DNA of 64,000 nt from Coturnix japonica (lineage: Eukaryota; Chordata; Aves; Galliformes; Phasianidae). The notes below the pieces were generated by a model, which ran no database searches, was not told where the DNA came from, and was given only the letters and a program-made list of their open reading frames with translations. The stretch is taken from assembly GCF_001577835.2 (NCBI RefSeq), contig NW_015439867.1, forward strand, positions 522,323 through 586,322, in the 5' to 3' direction. Every line of letters starts with the position of its first letter. Within the stretch, counting starts at the first letter, position 1. A program made the position numbers and the translations under genes. Positions 12,301 through 23,886 of the stretch are shown in pieces.

Positions 12301-15300
12301 CTGGGTGGGCGTTAAGGTCTCTTCCAACCCGACTATACTGTGATGTTATGGTTCTGCCTGCCTTCATCCTCTGATCCAGGTTGTAGCGGCACAGCCACCA
12401 GTCCCGCTTGTCAGTGTAGCTGCTGGCTTCCTTCTGCTTCTTCTGGATGGAGTCGAAGTCTCTCAGCACTGAGCTCAGTGTGGTCTGGAAGAGGACAGGA
12501 GCTGTGATCTCACCCCTGGGCTCATCCCCACTGCTTCTCATCCAGCCCTTCCCTCACCTTGTTGTGTGCAGTTGAGATGCGGACAGTGATGGGAGCATTG
12601 CCCCTTTCCAGCCGTGTCAGCAGCAGCGTGTCCCCCACAGAGGTGGGCTGGATGCTCACCAGGGTCAACACACACACAGTCACCCCTGAAAAAGTCACCC
12701 ACAAACCTTCAGGTCAGCGCTAAGGTTTCGAGGCAGGAGGCAGCACCGTCTGGGGCTCTGTTTGCATCAATCCTCACCAGCTGGGATCTGCTGCAGCTGC
12801 TCACTGAAGCTGGTGCACGCCTGGGGCCCCAGACCTGTGGGGCTGAAGCTGAAGAGGTCCTGGAGCTCAGTGAGGTGGTGGTGACGTGAAGTAGTGTCCT
12901 CATCCTGCAGGGTCAGCCCTTGGAGCTGCTCGGCCATCTCTGCTACTGATTTCTTCTCCTTGCTGCAAAGGCAATAGGGAGGAATGCCACCCCATAAACC
13001 ACCCCTCCTTGCTGAGCCCCTTCCCACTCATGCCCTGGGGATGATGGCAGGGAGTTGTGGGACCTACTTAAGCTTCTTGTGGATGATGGTGAGCAGCTGA
13101 TGGCGTGTGGTGACAGAGACGGACTCAGCCAGCAGGTAGGCAGTGGTGATGGGGTCCTGATCACCTGTGGCCAGAGCCAGGAGCTGGCAGAGCTGGCTGT
13201 ACAGTGTGCCAGGAGGGCAGTGGCTGATGCAGCTGAAGGCAGATTTCAGGAACCCACGGGCTGTGTCCAGTGAGGAGGTGTCTGGAAGGGACAGAGCAGC
13301 AAATCTGGGATCAGGCAGCGAGCCCCATAGCGACCCTGGCATTCTCAGTGCCACATCACCCACCTCACAGTGCACCCAGAGCTCCCAAAACCCGACCCTG
13401 CAGCCCCATGTTTGCTCACCATCCACAGTTGGCAGCACTTCGTGCAGGGAGCTGAGACACAGGGGCTCTGTACTGCCCGGCCTCGGCTGTGCCAGGACCT
13501 GTTCACCAGCCTCCTGCCGCAGCCCCTCGAGCTCCGTGTCCATGCCCTCCTGCCTGCATTGGATTCTGCCTGTGGGATAAAGCAGATGCTTGGTCCCCTT
13601 GCTGGGGCCAGCAGGGACAACATGCAGCTCGGGGTGCAGTGAAGGCTCCCAGCAATCCCACCCCCTTTCCCCAGCTCACCCTTGGCTCCATCCTCAGAGG
13701 CTTGGAGAGAGCTGACGCTGATCTGCTCCTCCACCTTCTCCTCCTCTTTGATGGCACTCAGCAGCTCCTGTTCCTCGTCTCCTTTCCCACTCGGAGCCCT
13801 GTGTGCCACCTGCTCCTTCTTCTCTGTGCCCTCAACTCTGCGCCCCCGCTGGGGCCGGGTGCTGCTCCTGCTGCCTCTGCCCACGGAGGATCCCAGCTGG
13901 GAGCCCCCCACCTCCACAGCCCGTGTGCGCAGAGCTCTCTGTGAGCAGCTCACTGACCGTGGCGTCTTGCAGCTGGTTACAGGTGCTTTGCTGGCAATGG
14001 GGCTCAGCACTGATTTGAGACCCTCATCGCTGTCATCACCAAACGTCACCTGCAGGAGGGAGACAAGGAGGTGGCAGGGCTGCACTCGAGGCTACCCGGC
14101 CTCCTCCTGCCCCACTTACTGGCAGCCGGGATCTGGTTTTCCCACGGGCTTTGGGTGCTTTCAGGAGCTGTGACTTGCTGGGTGGCAGCGAGGTCTCGCT
14201 GAACACAGTGAAGGGAGCCCTGGGGCGGAGGGGCATCACAGCCCCCTGGGTGCACGTCTTGGCTGGAGGACAGGATGGCTTGTGGCGCAGGGTGCTGGGC
14301 TCCACTGCCGGCCGGATCACAGTGGGAGGCACCTCACTGTCCAAGTCACCCACAGCAAAGACATCCTTGTTGCCTGTGGTCTTGGCTTTCTGGCTCTTCT
14401 TCCCTCTGCGTTTACATGCAGGGGATGCCACAGAGCCCCGTGCACGTGCTTTGCTGCGGGGACTGGCACTGGGGTGCAGGGTGCAGGACGTTGTCACTGC
14501 CTGAGCAGCAGCAGCGGGCAGTTCTGTGTCGGAATTGCTCACAAGAAAGGCATCATTGATATCTCCCACCGAGGGGGGCTTCTCTCTCTGGGTCTTCTTG
14601 GTTTTGGGTTTAAGCACAGGGGCTGCTGTGGTTGCTGCTTTGCTTTTAAGCTTCTTTGATTGAGCTTTGTCCATCTTGGGCACGGCCGCTGCTGCTTTGG
14701 GCTCGGTGGGGCTCAGCAGGGCCGGCTGCCAAGCCCAAGCAGAGGCAAAGACACTGTCTACGGAGCCTTTGTGCTTGGCAGCCAAGCAGCAAACGGCAGC
14801 CGTGGCTTTGGCAAGCAGCAGACTGGCCCTGGAGACCCCCAGACTGGGCAGGTGGGGGCTGCAGGATGCCAGGAAAGACAGAGCGGCTTTCAGGTGCTCC
14901 TGCAGCTTCTCCTCGGGCCAGGCACCAGACAGGCTGTGAAGTGCCAGCGTGGCATAACCAGTGGCCACCAGATCATCTAACAGCTTCAGTGCAGGTGCCT
15001 CGTGACCGCTGCCCAGCTTGTCCTGCAGCAGGACAGCAAAGCGAGGGCCCACGGTACCGCAGCGCTGCAAGGTGACCTGGATCAGCCCCAACCCTTCTGC
15101 TGCACTGCCGGCCGCCAGCTCGACCCGCGCACAGCAGAGCAGCCAGCGGAGGCAGAGGGATGACAGGGTCAGGTCAGAGCAGAGGCAGCAGGGGCAGGCG
15201 GTGGGGTGGGTGAGGAAGGCAGGTCTTTTCTTCTTCTTGGGTTTCAGTTGCGGTGAGGAGCTGAGTTCATCTGCTTTCTCCAGGCCACTCACCATGGCCA

Positions 15301-18300
15301 CAAACTCCAGCACGGGGCCCTTCAGAAAGCCCTCATCTTCCGCAGGTTGCTCAGAGCCCTCATCCTGCTGCTTCCTACCCTCCAGTTTGCCCTTCCTGGG
15401 CAAGATCTTCAGAGGGCCTCGCAGCTTCTCATCAGCCTCGAACTCTGCAGACAGAGATGAGGGTGATTTGGGGAGATGCTCCAGCAGCCCCCCATTCACC
15501 TAAGCCCCAGTAGCAGCCCTCCTTCTCTTTGCCTCAGCCCAGAGCAGGGACTCACTGGTGCCGGACTCCAGGAGGAACAGAGCCTGCTGCAGGTTCCAGC
15601 GGCTCAGCTCCAGCTCGTTCTGCTGCAGCTCCAGCTGAGCCTTCAGCACCAGAAAGGAAGCACACCTAGAGGGGGGAAAAACAGCCCTCAGAGCCCCAGG
15701 AAGCCACAGCTCAATTCCCAGTGCTGTTCAGTTTCAACTGGCCCCAGGGCAAACATTAGAGGAGCTGCTTGCTCCAGATCCAACTGCAAAGGGACCAACC
15801 CCTCACCCAAGGGTACCCCCCATGCCCAGGGATGGGGCTGCCCCCATCCACAGTCACTCACCATCGGACCACTTGCAGTTTCACAGCCAGCTTGAAGGCC
15901 TCCAAGCAGAAGGTTTTGGCTTTGCACATCACCTCCACCCTGCTGAGGAGGACCACCAGGCGCTCGGAGCAGTCCAGCAGGTCAGCCAGCACCTGCCACT
16001 TCTGCAGTACGTTCTCCCCTGACAGGAGGGACACGCTGCTGACAAAGCTGCTCCTCCCAGTGATGCAGAAGGAGCACACGTGTCCTTCCAGCTGTTCCGT
16101 GGCCCACAACACCCATCCACTCACCACAGTCTATGAACGGGATGTCTGTTATTGACTTGTGGGAGCCCAGCATGTTGCTGCCCATCAGGAGGAGGGTGAT
16201 GCCACGTAACAACTTGTAGGCTTCGCTCAGAGCTGTCTCGGGCGTTTTCCAGCCTGCAATGAGAGCTGCTGTGGGCACTGGCACCAATTACCTGCCACAA
16301 AACCCAGCTCTCCTTCCCAGTCCCAGAGGATTCCCAGCACCTCGGAGGCTCACCCTGCTCGAAGATGTGCTGCCTGAACTCTGGCGAGAGCTGGGTGGGC
16401 GGCAGGCTCAGGTAGGTGGCGGTCAGCTGCAGGGCTTGTGCTTGAAGCATGTACCAGACCTTGGAAGTCTTTTGCAGAGCTGGGTTCTGGAGCACCTCCA
16501 GCAAGAGGGCAGTGCCATCTTTGATCTGCAGGAGGCAGTGGAGGGAGAAAGTCACTGTTTGCGGTCCAGGGATCCTCTGTGGCCTAAGGTGGGCTCAGGT
16601 CAGCAGCAAGAGGCACCGACTGCCAGGCAAAGTTGCCGAGGTCTCCTTTTGCAGCCGAGACAAAAAAGGGCTTTGGGGAGACTCACGCGGTGGCTGGCGC
16701 AGTACAGCTGGCTGCGGAGCACGAGACAGGTCTGCTGCAGCAGCAGGTAGAAGTCGCTGTCCCTATCTGCTCTCTGCAAGCAGGACTCTGCCTCTTCCAG
16801 GAAAAGCTGGAAGCCAAGGGGTCAGTATGAGGGCTGGGGCTGCAGGAACAAGCCCAGCTGCCCCCCTGTCATCCTCCCTATGGTGCTTGCCTTGGCGTAG
16901 CCGGGGCACTCCAGCTGGAGGAGCAGTTTGGTGACCTGGCAGAGAGCTCTGGCTGTGCCCAAATCGTCCCCGAGTGCAGTGCACAGGGCTCGTACCAACA
17001 GGTAGCTCTCCATGGCTTGCAGGGGCTGGAGGCAGGAAAAACCCACAGTATGAACAGGGACAATGCTGCTGTACTGCTGACCCTGTGCCTCCACAGCCCC
17101 AGCAGCATTACCTTGTCCATCAGCCTGTAGAGAGCTGCTGTGACACAAAGAGAGGCCACGGTCTGCTCCAGGCTGCGCACAGCTGGGACACCCTGAGATG
17201 CCAGCAGCTGCTTCCATAGGGCTAAGGCATCGTCCAGGTTCTTGGACTGAGCTGTGGGCACAGTATGGAGTTGAGCAGCTTTGCCACAGCACTAAACCAC
17301 CACCAGCACCGCCGCTGTGTGCAGGAGGAAGGCACTTCCAGCAATGCCACCACCACCCAGAGCACCCTTCCCTGCTCACCATAGAGCACCTCCTGGCACA
17401 CTCCTCCCCGCCCACGTCTATCCCACTGCCTCCCCTTCCTCAGGGGGTTAACCTCACTCCCAGCCTAAATCCAGGCACCCCAGAGGAGCCCTCCATACAG
17501 CACAAGTGACCCAAACCCGCTGCGCTCTCACCCAACTCTGTGACCAGGTTGAAGGAGATTCCACTGTTCAGGAAGGCGTCCTCCTGCAGCTTGCTTTCAT
17601 AGTTCAGGTCATTGGGCTCAAAGTCTTCCAGGATCCTCTGTCCCAGAGCTTTGACTCTCTGCTCCCTTGCTATGCCCTACAGCGGGTTACAGGCAGCAAT
17701 GATGCAAGTTAAGGGGCATTGCAGACCCCCTGTGAAACATGGGGACACGTTTGGGCAGCCTCCCCACACACCTCCTCCAGCTTAGACTCCAGGGTACAGA
17801 TGTAGAGCCAGAGCAAAGCCTGCGCCCGGTCATCGAGGAGCTGCTCCTGGTTCTCATCATTCCTGGGCACCAAGTCCAACAGCCGCAGTGCTTCATGGAC
17901 AGAGTCCAACGCGGAGCTGTTGGAGAAGAGAGCTGAAACATCGCCTTCTGCCCCCAGAAATGACACCCTACACCCAAACCACCCCAAAAGCAGCAAGCAC
18001 CAGAGCAACACTACTCCCATCCCTTAATACTCCAACCCCTTCAGTCCCACTGAGGTCCCTCCAAAGCTCCCAAAGGGTTTTACAGGGACACAGGACACAG
18101 GCACCCTGCACGCCCGTGGCACCCACCAGTTGATCTGCTGGGCATAGTTGTGGTAGCACAGGACCTGAGCCAGCTCCACCAGGCTGGCAGCGCGCTCCTG
18201 CAGGCGGCCGCTGTCCTCGGAGCAGATCTCCAGCAGGTCGCACAGCACGTCGTAGCGTTCCTGCCCCGTGTCCGCACGGATGCTCTTGTAGGCCCTCAGC

Positions 18301-21050
18301 TCAGCAAAGAGCACGGCCACCAAGGTGTCTGTGTCCAGGTGCTGAGCAGACAGCTCTTCCTTCAGGGTCCTGGGGGAGCAGAGCTGCATGGGGATGTGGT
18401 ACAGAGCTCCACAGTATCACTTTAATCACAGAATCACAGCACGGTTTGGGCTGGAAGAGACCTCAAAGCCAGACTGTGCCCTTCCTCCTCACAGCCCCAC
18501 TTTAACACTTAAAGGCCACCCTCGGGTGTCCCCAGAGCCTTCTCCAGGCTGCCCAACCTCAGCTCCCTCAGCCTTTAAACGCACAGGATGCTCAGCACAG
18601 CGTGGCCCCCCCACACACAGTGCAGCCCACTGATCCGCTCCTCACCTCAGCCTCAAGTCCTCCGCTCCTCCCTGCTTCACACTGTCCACTTTCACTTTGG
18701 CCCAGAAGCTGATGGGCTCCGCCAGCAGCTCCCCGATGCGGCCCCGCAGCGATGTCAGCCACAGCACACAGGATGCCAACGCGTTCTGCAGCTGCCCCAG
18801 CTTGCGGTAGCTTTCCACCTGCAGCCTGAAGCATCTGTGCAGCTGCAGGGAGAGCACAGGGGAGAAGCTTCAGAGCCCTGCATGTCCAGCAAGCCCTGTG
18901 GCTGCTCCCCTTCCTGGGGGAAGCAGTTGGTTCCCATCCTCTCCATTGCTCCTATTGCAGCTCAAACCCTTTGGCACGGAACTGCTCACCTTTTCGGGGG
19001 GTATCTCTGGAAACCTGAAGGCATCTATTTTCTTCAGCCTCTTGCAGATGAGCTCAGAGATGGAGCTGGCTTCCTTATGAAGGTTCTGGCTGTAGAAGAT
19101 GTACGTCAGCTTAAACACGCACGATGCTGTTGAGGGGAAAAAAATGAACAATTGAAGATGTGTTGGGAAGGGACTACCCCACTTGCTCCTCTCCCAGCTG
19201 CAGACCAGCCCTGCAGCAACACGTGTTGGGAGGCAGGAGGACTCTTCTCCTTTGGTGCTCCACAGCAAACAAGCAGGGGAAGATGTTGAGCTGCGTGCAG
19301 TGTTTGCCCCAACCCAATGCCAAGGAAGCAGGCTTGGTGCCACGAGGACACTGACCGGTAAGGTCGAGGTATTTGACTTGCTCCCCCTGAGGAAGCCCCT
19401 CCGGAACATCCAGCATCTGCATCACGGTGTCCCGGCAGCCTGATGTCAGCTGCTGCTGCCCCGACCACCCAGACACCTGCAAGGGATGCAGTCAGAGGGA
19501 TGGGGGTCCCATGGAGAGCCCTGCAGGGACTGAGGGCACATCTCTGGGGCAGCTCCAGGAGCTTCTGTGAGCCCCATTGGATGCTGCCCCCATCACCAGC
19601 AGTACCTGGGAGGAGCGGAAGGTATCGCAGGCAAAGCTGGTGAAGAGCTGGAGGCTGCGGTGCAGCAGCTGCTTCAGCACAAGCCGCTGCTTTGTGCCAT
19701 CAGGAGGAACCTGAAGGAGGAAGGAGAAAGTCAACTGCGAGGCCACAACAGCAGCATGACCATTGGGAAGCGGGACACTGCTGGCAGGGCTACAAGGCCT
19801 CCAGCGCTCCTAATTAACAGGAGAGCTCTCATTAACCCCCAAAGCCTTACCATGGCCAGCAGCAGGCCAAGGACACGGCAGTGCCCTTCCACGAAGGCAC
19901 AGAGCTGCAGCACATCCTCCGGAGGCAGCGGCTGCTGCTGGCTGCTCCTGGCACGTTCACTGAGGGACATGGTGACAAGTTGGCAGCCCTCAGCCAGCAC
20001 CCTGAGGATGCGCCCCGAGACCTTCCCTGCACCACCCAGCGCTGCCGCTGCCTGCGCCAGGGCCGGCCCTGCTGAGCCCACCTTCTGGGCCAGCACCCGG
20101 CTCAGCTGCACGCCAGCCTCCAGCAGGGCCAGGGCCTCGCTGCACACCTTGGAGCCCCCCAGGAATCCTCGTGCATCTCTCACAGCCGCCTCCGCCTCCC
20201 CATAGCAGCCTCCCCTGCAGAGCTGCCGGCACTGCTCCAACAGCAGCTCCAACAAGCAAAGGGCCTGCGGCAGAGAGGGCGGCCGCGCCATGTCCTCACG
20301 GAGGGAGGTCAGGACACCCTGCAGCTCCCGGCCAAGGCAAGACAAGGACGGAGCCTGGGAGGCTTTGGAGAGAGTGGAGGCCACAGCCACCAGCTGCCGG
20401 GCAACCTGCGAGGTGAAGAAGGGCGGCACCAGGGGCAGCGCGGCCCCCTCCTCATCCTCCAGCAGCAGCACGAAGCGCAGGGCCTGCAGGCGGTCCCGCA
20501 GCGTCCCCTTGGTGCCCCACAGCGTGGAGAAGCAGCTGTGGGCAATAGCACTGAAGTTGGGTGACGGCGCGTGGTGCTGCTGGTGAGCGCGGAGCTGAGC
20601 GAGGATGAGTTCCGCTGCCCTCCTGCAGGCGTCACGATAGCCACGGGCAGCCATGTTCTTCAGCAGGTGGAAGAGGATCTTCTCCAGGTACAGAGGGGTC
20701 GGCGGGGCAGTGCTGCTGCAGACAAAGCCCCTGCAGGCTGCCTCGGCCAAGGCCATCACTGCGTTGGTGTGTGTGAGGTCGCAGCTGGGCTCCCCCACGC
20801 GCTGCACGCAGGCCCGCAGGATGCGGTCGCACACTGTGCTCTGTGCACTGCCCTGCACTGCTGTGCTGCTGGAGAGGCATTGCTGTAGGGGAGCAGAAAG
20901 AGGGAACGAGTGTGCAATCAGGGGTCGCTCAGCAAAGAGGTGGGACCCCCCCAACCCCCCTCAGCTCACCAGCAGCTCAGTCAGCAGCTCCTCTGTGCTC
21001 TCCAGGCTGGCGGTGCGGGACACGAAGTTGGCACCTTTGAGGCGTTTCAT
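9349..21050 (-). CDS. ESPL1: Separase (separin), cohesin-cleaving cysteine protease
   Basis: Separase cleaves the kleisin subunit of cohesin at anaphase onset; securin and CDK1-cyclin B restrain it. Exons in transcript order: 21050-20970, 20882-19851, 19710-19606, 19476-19356, 19126-18990, 18842-18646, 18369-18127, 17916-17772, 17676-17532, 17251-17112, 17025-16891, 16806-16687, 16525-16354, 16253-16125, 16018-15862, 15665-15556, 15444-14120, 14049-13680, 13569-13420, 13281-13068, 12962-12778, 12685-12558, 12484-12362, 11883-11728, 11651-11481, 11402-11298, 11197-11085, 11013-10930, 10817-10653, 9553-9349. They total 6663 bases, 2220 residues (human 2120), in one closed frame. Catalytic His lies in YAGHGAG (codon 10805-10807, residue 2102) and Cys in LFGCSS (codon 10727-10729, residue 2128), 26 apart as in human. 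The N-terminal part is helical-repeat-like and exons 17-18 encode a Lys/Ser-rich linker. The start MKRLKGANF aligns with human MRSFKRVNF. Two introns use GC donors (after 16891 and after 12362). Confidence 0.97.
9554..10652. repeat. Degenerate tandem repeat filling the last ESPL1 intron
   Basis: Blocks resembling CTGACCCAAAA-nnn-GGAGAAAACCAGGA and GAAAACnCTGTGGGTTGAGA recur about five times (near 9605, 9750, 9890, 10035 and 10210), roughly every 150-190 bases. GGGAAAGACTGAGTTACTGC at about 9988 and its near copy at about 10164 show the period most clearly. The unit is unknown to me and less GC-rich than its surroundings. No coding sequence is supported. Confidence 0.6.
11935..12350 (+). mobile_element. 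Old CR1 relic in an ESPL1 intron
   Basis: The stretch reads like a decayed CR1 3' end in plus orientation: a segment resembling CTGAGGGAGGTGGGTTTGCTCAGCCTGGAGAAGG, a GGTTGGATGCAAGGAGG block, and the end GTTAAGGTCTCTTCCAACC followed by an eroded tail. It abuts the GC splice donor at 12361-12360. Much more diverged than the copies in PFDN5. Confidence 0.65.
18425..18590 (-). mobile_element. Short CR1 3'-end relic in an ESPL1 intron
   Basis: ACAGAATCACAG at the left edge, TGGGCTGGAAGAGACCTC, and GCCTTCTCCAGGCTGCCCAA with AGCTCCCTCAGCC form the standard complement of a CR1 3' end. Only about 165 bases remain. Confidence 0.7.
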
Positions 21051-21659
21051 GGCAGCACTGGGGAGACAGAGATGGGGGAGTGAGGTGAGAAGGAAGGGGG
21101 GGGCAGAGATGTCCCACTGCGTGAAACCCCCCCAGCCTGAACTCCCATTTCCCACCACTCAAGGGCTGCCCTCTCAGTGCTCAGGGACCCCCTGAGCCCC
21201 GTTCTCTCCTCTCTCCCACCCCCCCTCTCCACCACCCCACAGCCCCCCAGCGGCCCTCAGGTATCAGACCCCCCTCTCTCCTCCAAAAGCCATTCCTTAG
21301 GGCACACATCCATCCCCCCCACATCAATCCACCCAGCAGGCTCTTCTCTCCCCCCCAAGGTTCGCCAATCCCCCCCATTCCCAATCCTCAGCCTCCCCAA
21401 GGACTGAAGCCCCCTCTGTGCCATCAGCTCCCCGTTTCATTGACCGCAGCCCCACACCCAGCCCCACTCTTACACCACCCTTATCCTAACGCCCCAGACT
21501 CCCACTGCCCCCCCCACCCCCACCCCGGGGCCTCCTTAAACTCCCCCCGCACCCGCTCCCTCCAACTCCTCGTTCCCAGCCCCCAGGGCCCCGCAGGCTC
21601 CTCCATCCCTTCTCCCCCATCCCTCCTCTCCCCCCACCCCCCCTATAGGTACCCAAACC

Positions 21660-21790
21660 CCCCGCTCCCCCCGGTTCGGACTCACTCCGTCCCCGCCGCC
21701 GCCGCCTCTAACTGAGCTCCAGCCCCGCCACGCGCCCCATTCAAGTCTGTCCCGCAGCCAATCAGCGCGCAACGGGGGGACGCCGGGACT
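21660..21790. promoter_or_regulatory. ESPL1: ESPL1 promoter and untranslated first exon
   Basis: On the minus strand a candidate donor GACGGA|GTGAGTCC at about 21688 follows a GCGGCGGCGGGGACGG exon, which suits a noncoding first exon. A CCAAT box (plus-strand CCAATCAGCGCG at about 21760) lies just upstream in a CpG-rich context. The coding start is in the next exon at 21050. Confidence 0.5.
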
Positions 21791-21814
21791 TGTAGTGCTG
21801 AGCTCCGCCCCGGG

Positions 21815-21900
21815 ACCGGAACCGGGACCGGGACCGAGACCGAGACCGGGACCGAGACCGAGAACGAGACCGAGACCGAGACCGGGACCGAGGAAAGCGG
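21815..21900. repeat. 6-bp GGGACC/GAGACC tandem repeat
   Basis: About 13 alternating hexamers (GGGACC, GAGACC) run upstream of the ESPL1 promoter. The rest of 21900-22140 is CpG-rich with GAACGGACCG-type repeats and no supported gene. Confidence 0.75.
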
Positions 21901-22142
21901 AGCGGGTCGGGCCCGGCAGGAGGGGCTGTGTGAGGCTGGAGCTGCGGAACGGACCGGAACAGAACGGACCGGAATGGAATAGAACGGAACGGAGCTCCGC
22001 CGTTATGGGGCTGCGCTGCCGCCCCGTCCCTCCCCTGCGCTGCTCCGTCCTTGGGATGTTATCGCTGCTCAGCGCTGCCCACACAGCCCGGACGGGAGGA
22101 ACGGGCACACAACGTGTGATAACGTGTCCTTATCAGCGTGTG

Positions 22143-22957
22143 CTGCTGTATCCACTGCAGAGGGAACTGGATGGGCCAAGGTTAACGGCACGAGTTTCAA
22201 TAGGACCAATGTCGGGTCCTGCATTTTGGTCATAACAACCCCTGGCAGCCCTACAGGGTTGAGGTGTTGTGGCTGGAAAGCTGCCTGATGGAAAGGGACC
22301 TTGTTGTGCTGATGGACAGTGGGCTGAATATGAGCCAAAAGGGCCAATGGCATCCTGGCTTGTACCAGGAATGGTGAGCAGGACCAGGGAAGTCATCCTG
22401 CCCTGTATTCAGCATTGGTGAGGCCTCACCTCGAGTGCTGTGTTCAGTTTTGGGCACCTCAGTACAAAAAGGACATGGAGGTGCTGGAGAAGGTCCTGAG
22501 AAGGGCAGCAGGGCTGGGGAAGGGCTTGGAGAATCAGCCCTATGAGCAGAGGCTGAGGGAGATGGGGCTGTTTGTGCTGGGGAAAAGAAGGTTGAGGGGA
22601 GACATTATCACCCTCTTCCAGTATCTGAAAGGTGCTTACAGTGAGAGTGGGGCTGGTCTCTTCTCACTAGCAACAAGTGACGGGATGAGGGGAAATGGCC
22701 TCAAGTTGTGCCAGGGCAAGTTTAGGTTGGATGTTAGGAAGAACTTCTTCATAGAAAGGGTAGTTAAGCACTGGAATAGGCTAAACAGAGAGGTGGTTGA
22801 ATCGCCATCCCTGGATGTGTTTAAGAGCCGTTTGGATGTGGTGCTCAGGGATATGATTTAGCAGAGGGTTGTTAGTTATGGTGCTATGATTAGGCGGAGG
22901 TTGGACGTGATGATCTTCGAGGTCTTTTCCAACCTGGGAAATTCTATGATTCTATGA
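22143..22957 (+). mobile_element. CR1 LINE, truncated 3' copy between ESPL1 and the GBP gene
   Basis: Plus-strand open frame from about 22415 encodes CR1 C-terminal reverse-transcriptase sequence: [34 protein letters not shown] and [20 protein letters not shown]. The element ends in GGTCTTTTCCAACCT and two copies of ATTCTATG, the hallmark CR1 terminus. The last 148 residues are uninterrupted, so this is younger than the other copies in the window; the 5' part is missing. Confidence 0.9.
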
Positions 22958-23039
22958 AAAGAAACACGAACAACAGGAAAACTGCACTGATTTGGTGGAG
23001 CCCGTGAGATGGGATCCACACAGCGGGCAGAACTGGACT

Positions 23040-23360
23040 AAAGGCTGACAGAGAGCATCAATACCTTAACAGAAGACATCAATACCTTAACAGAGAGCAT
23101 CACATGTTAACAGAGGGCACCAGCACGTTCCCCTTCGATGTCCTTAAGAGCTTCTCTGGCTGTCACGGCTCTCTTTGGGACAAGAGGAGCCGTTGTGGGG
23201 GATCAGAGGGTTCGGAATAAGGTGTTGGGGGTGATGGTGGAGGAGCAACAGTGGGCCGGCAATGGGCTGACAATGGGCCGAAAATGGGCCGACAATGGGC
23301 CGGCAATGGGCTGACAGACAATGATCTGACAGACAATGATTTAACAGACAACGGGCCGAA
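23040..23360. repeat. Two short minisatellites upstream of the GBP gene
   Basis: At 23045-23125 a unit of about 22 bases (AGCATCAATACCTTAACAGA) repeats three times. At 23250-23350 an 11-12 base unit (AATGGGCCGAC and variants) repeats about eight times, grading into GACAGACAATGAT. The intervening sequence has no gene. Confidence 0.75.
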
Positions 23361-23538
23361 CTCTTGTCCCGCTTGGAAATGCCTGATCTCGAGGTCACTG
23401 AGCTCCGAACTTCATCCCAACCGAGATGCAGCGATCAGAGTTGATGCCACCCTCGGACCAATCGCAGCGCGTCTTTCACCTGCCACGAGTGGCTCGTCCA
23501 ATGGGAGGCGGCGTTGCTCTTCCCGTCCCGCCTCGGAG

Positions 23539-23543
23539 CCAAT
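23539..23543 (+). promoter_or_regulatory. CCAAT box of the GBP promoter
   Basis: GCCAATCAGC lies 41 bases upstream of the ISRE, with another CCAAT at 23458-23462. Both sit in a CpG-containing promoter on the GBP strand. Confidence 0.5.
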
Positions 23544-23579
23544 CAGCAGCGAGCTACGAGGAGGTGGGCGGGACTCGGC

Positions 23580-23591
23580 GAAACCGAAAGT
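23580..23591 (+). promoter_or_regulatory. Interferon-stimulated response element of the GBP gene
   Basis: GAAACCGAAAGT matches the ISRE consensus GAAANNGAAAST exactly, about 300 bases upstream of the GBP start codon. Family knowledge says GBP genes are strongly interferon-induced through ISRE and GAS sites, so site and gene support each other. Confidence 0.75.
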
Positions 23592-23886
23592 AAAACCAAA
23601 AGCCGGCCGTGATGGCGGCTGCCCCAACCCACTCCCTGCCCCCCAGAGCAGTGGATGCTGTTCTTGCCCGGTGTGGCCATCAAGGTGGTGGGGACCATCA
23701 CCCAGCAGCATCACGCTGCAGCTCGTTTCCTATCAGGGCTCACGCAGTACATCCCCTGATAGCAGCCAGGCGTTGTCAATTTGGGGCAGCGCGGGGTTTT
23801 CTGGGAAGCACAGGAAGCAGCAGCTGAAGACAGGCTGTGGGGTGTGGGGGGAGGTTTCCTGTGCTGCTGTAGACAGCAGTAAAACC

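Noticed and set aside
22415-22861. A 148-residue uninterrupted plus-strand protein
   Set aside because: It is the C-terminus of CR1 reverse transcriptase, part of a truncated LINE, not a host gene.
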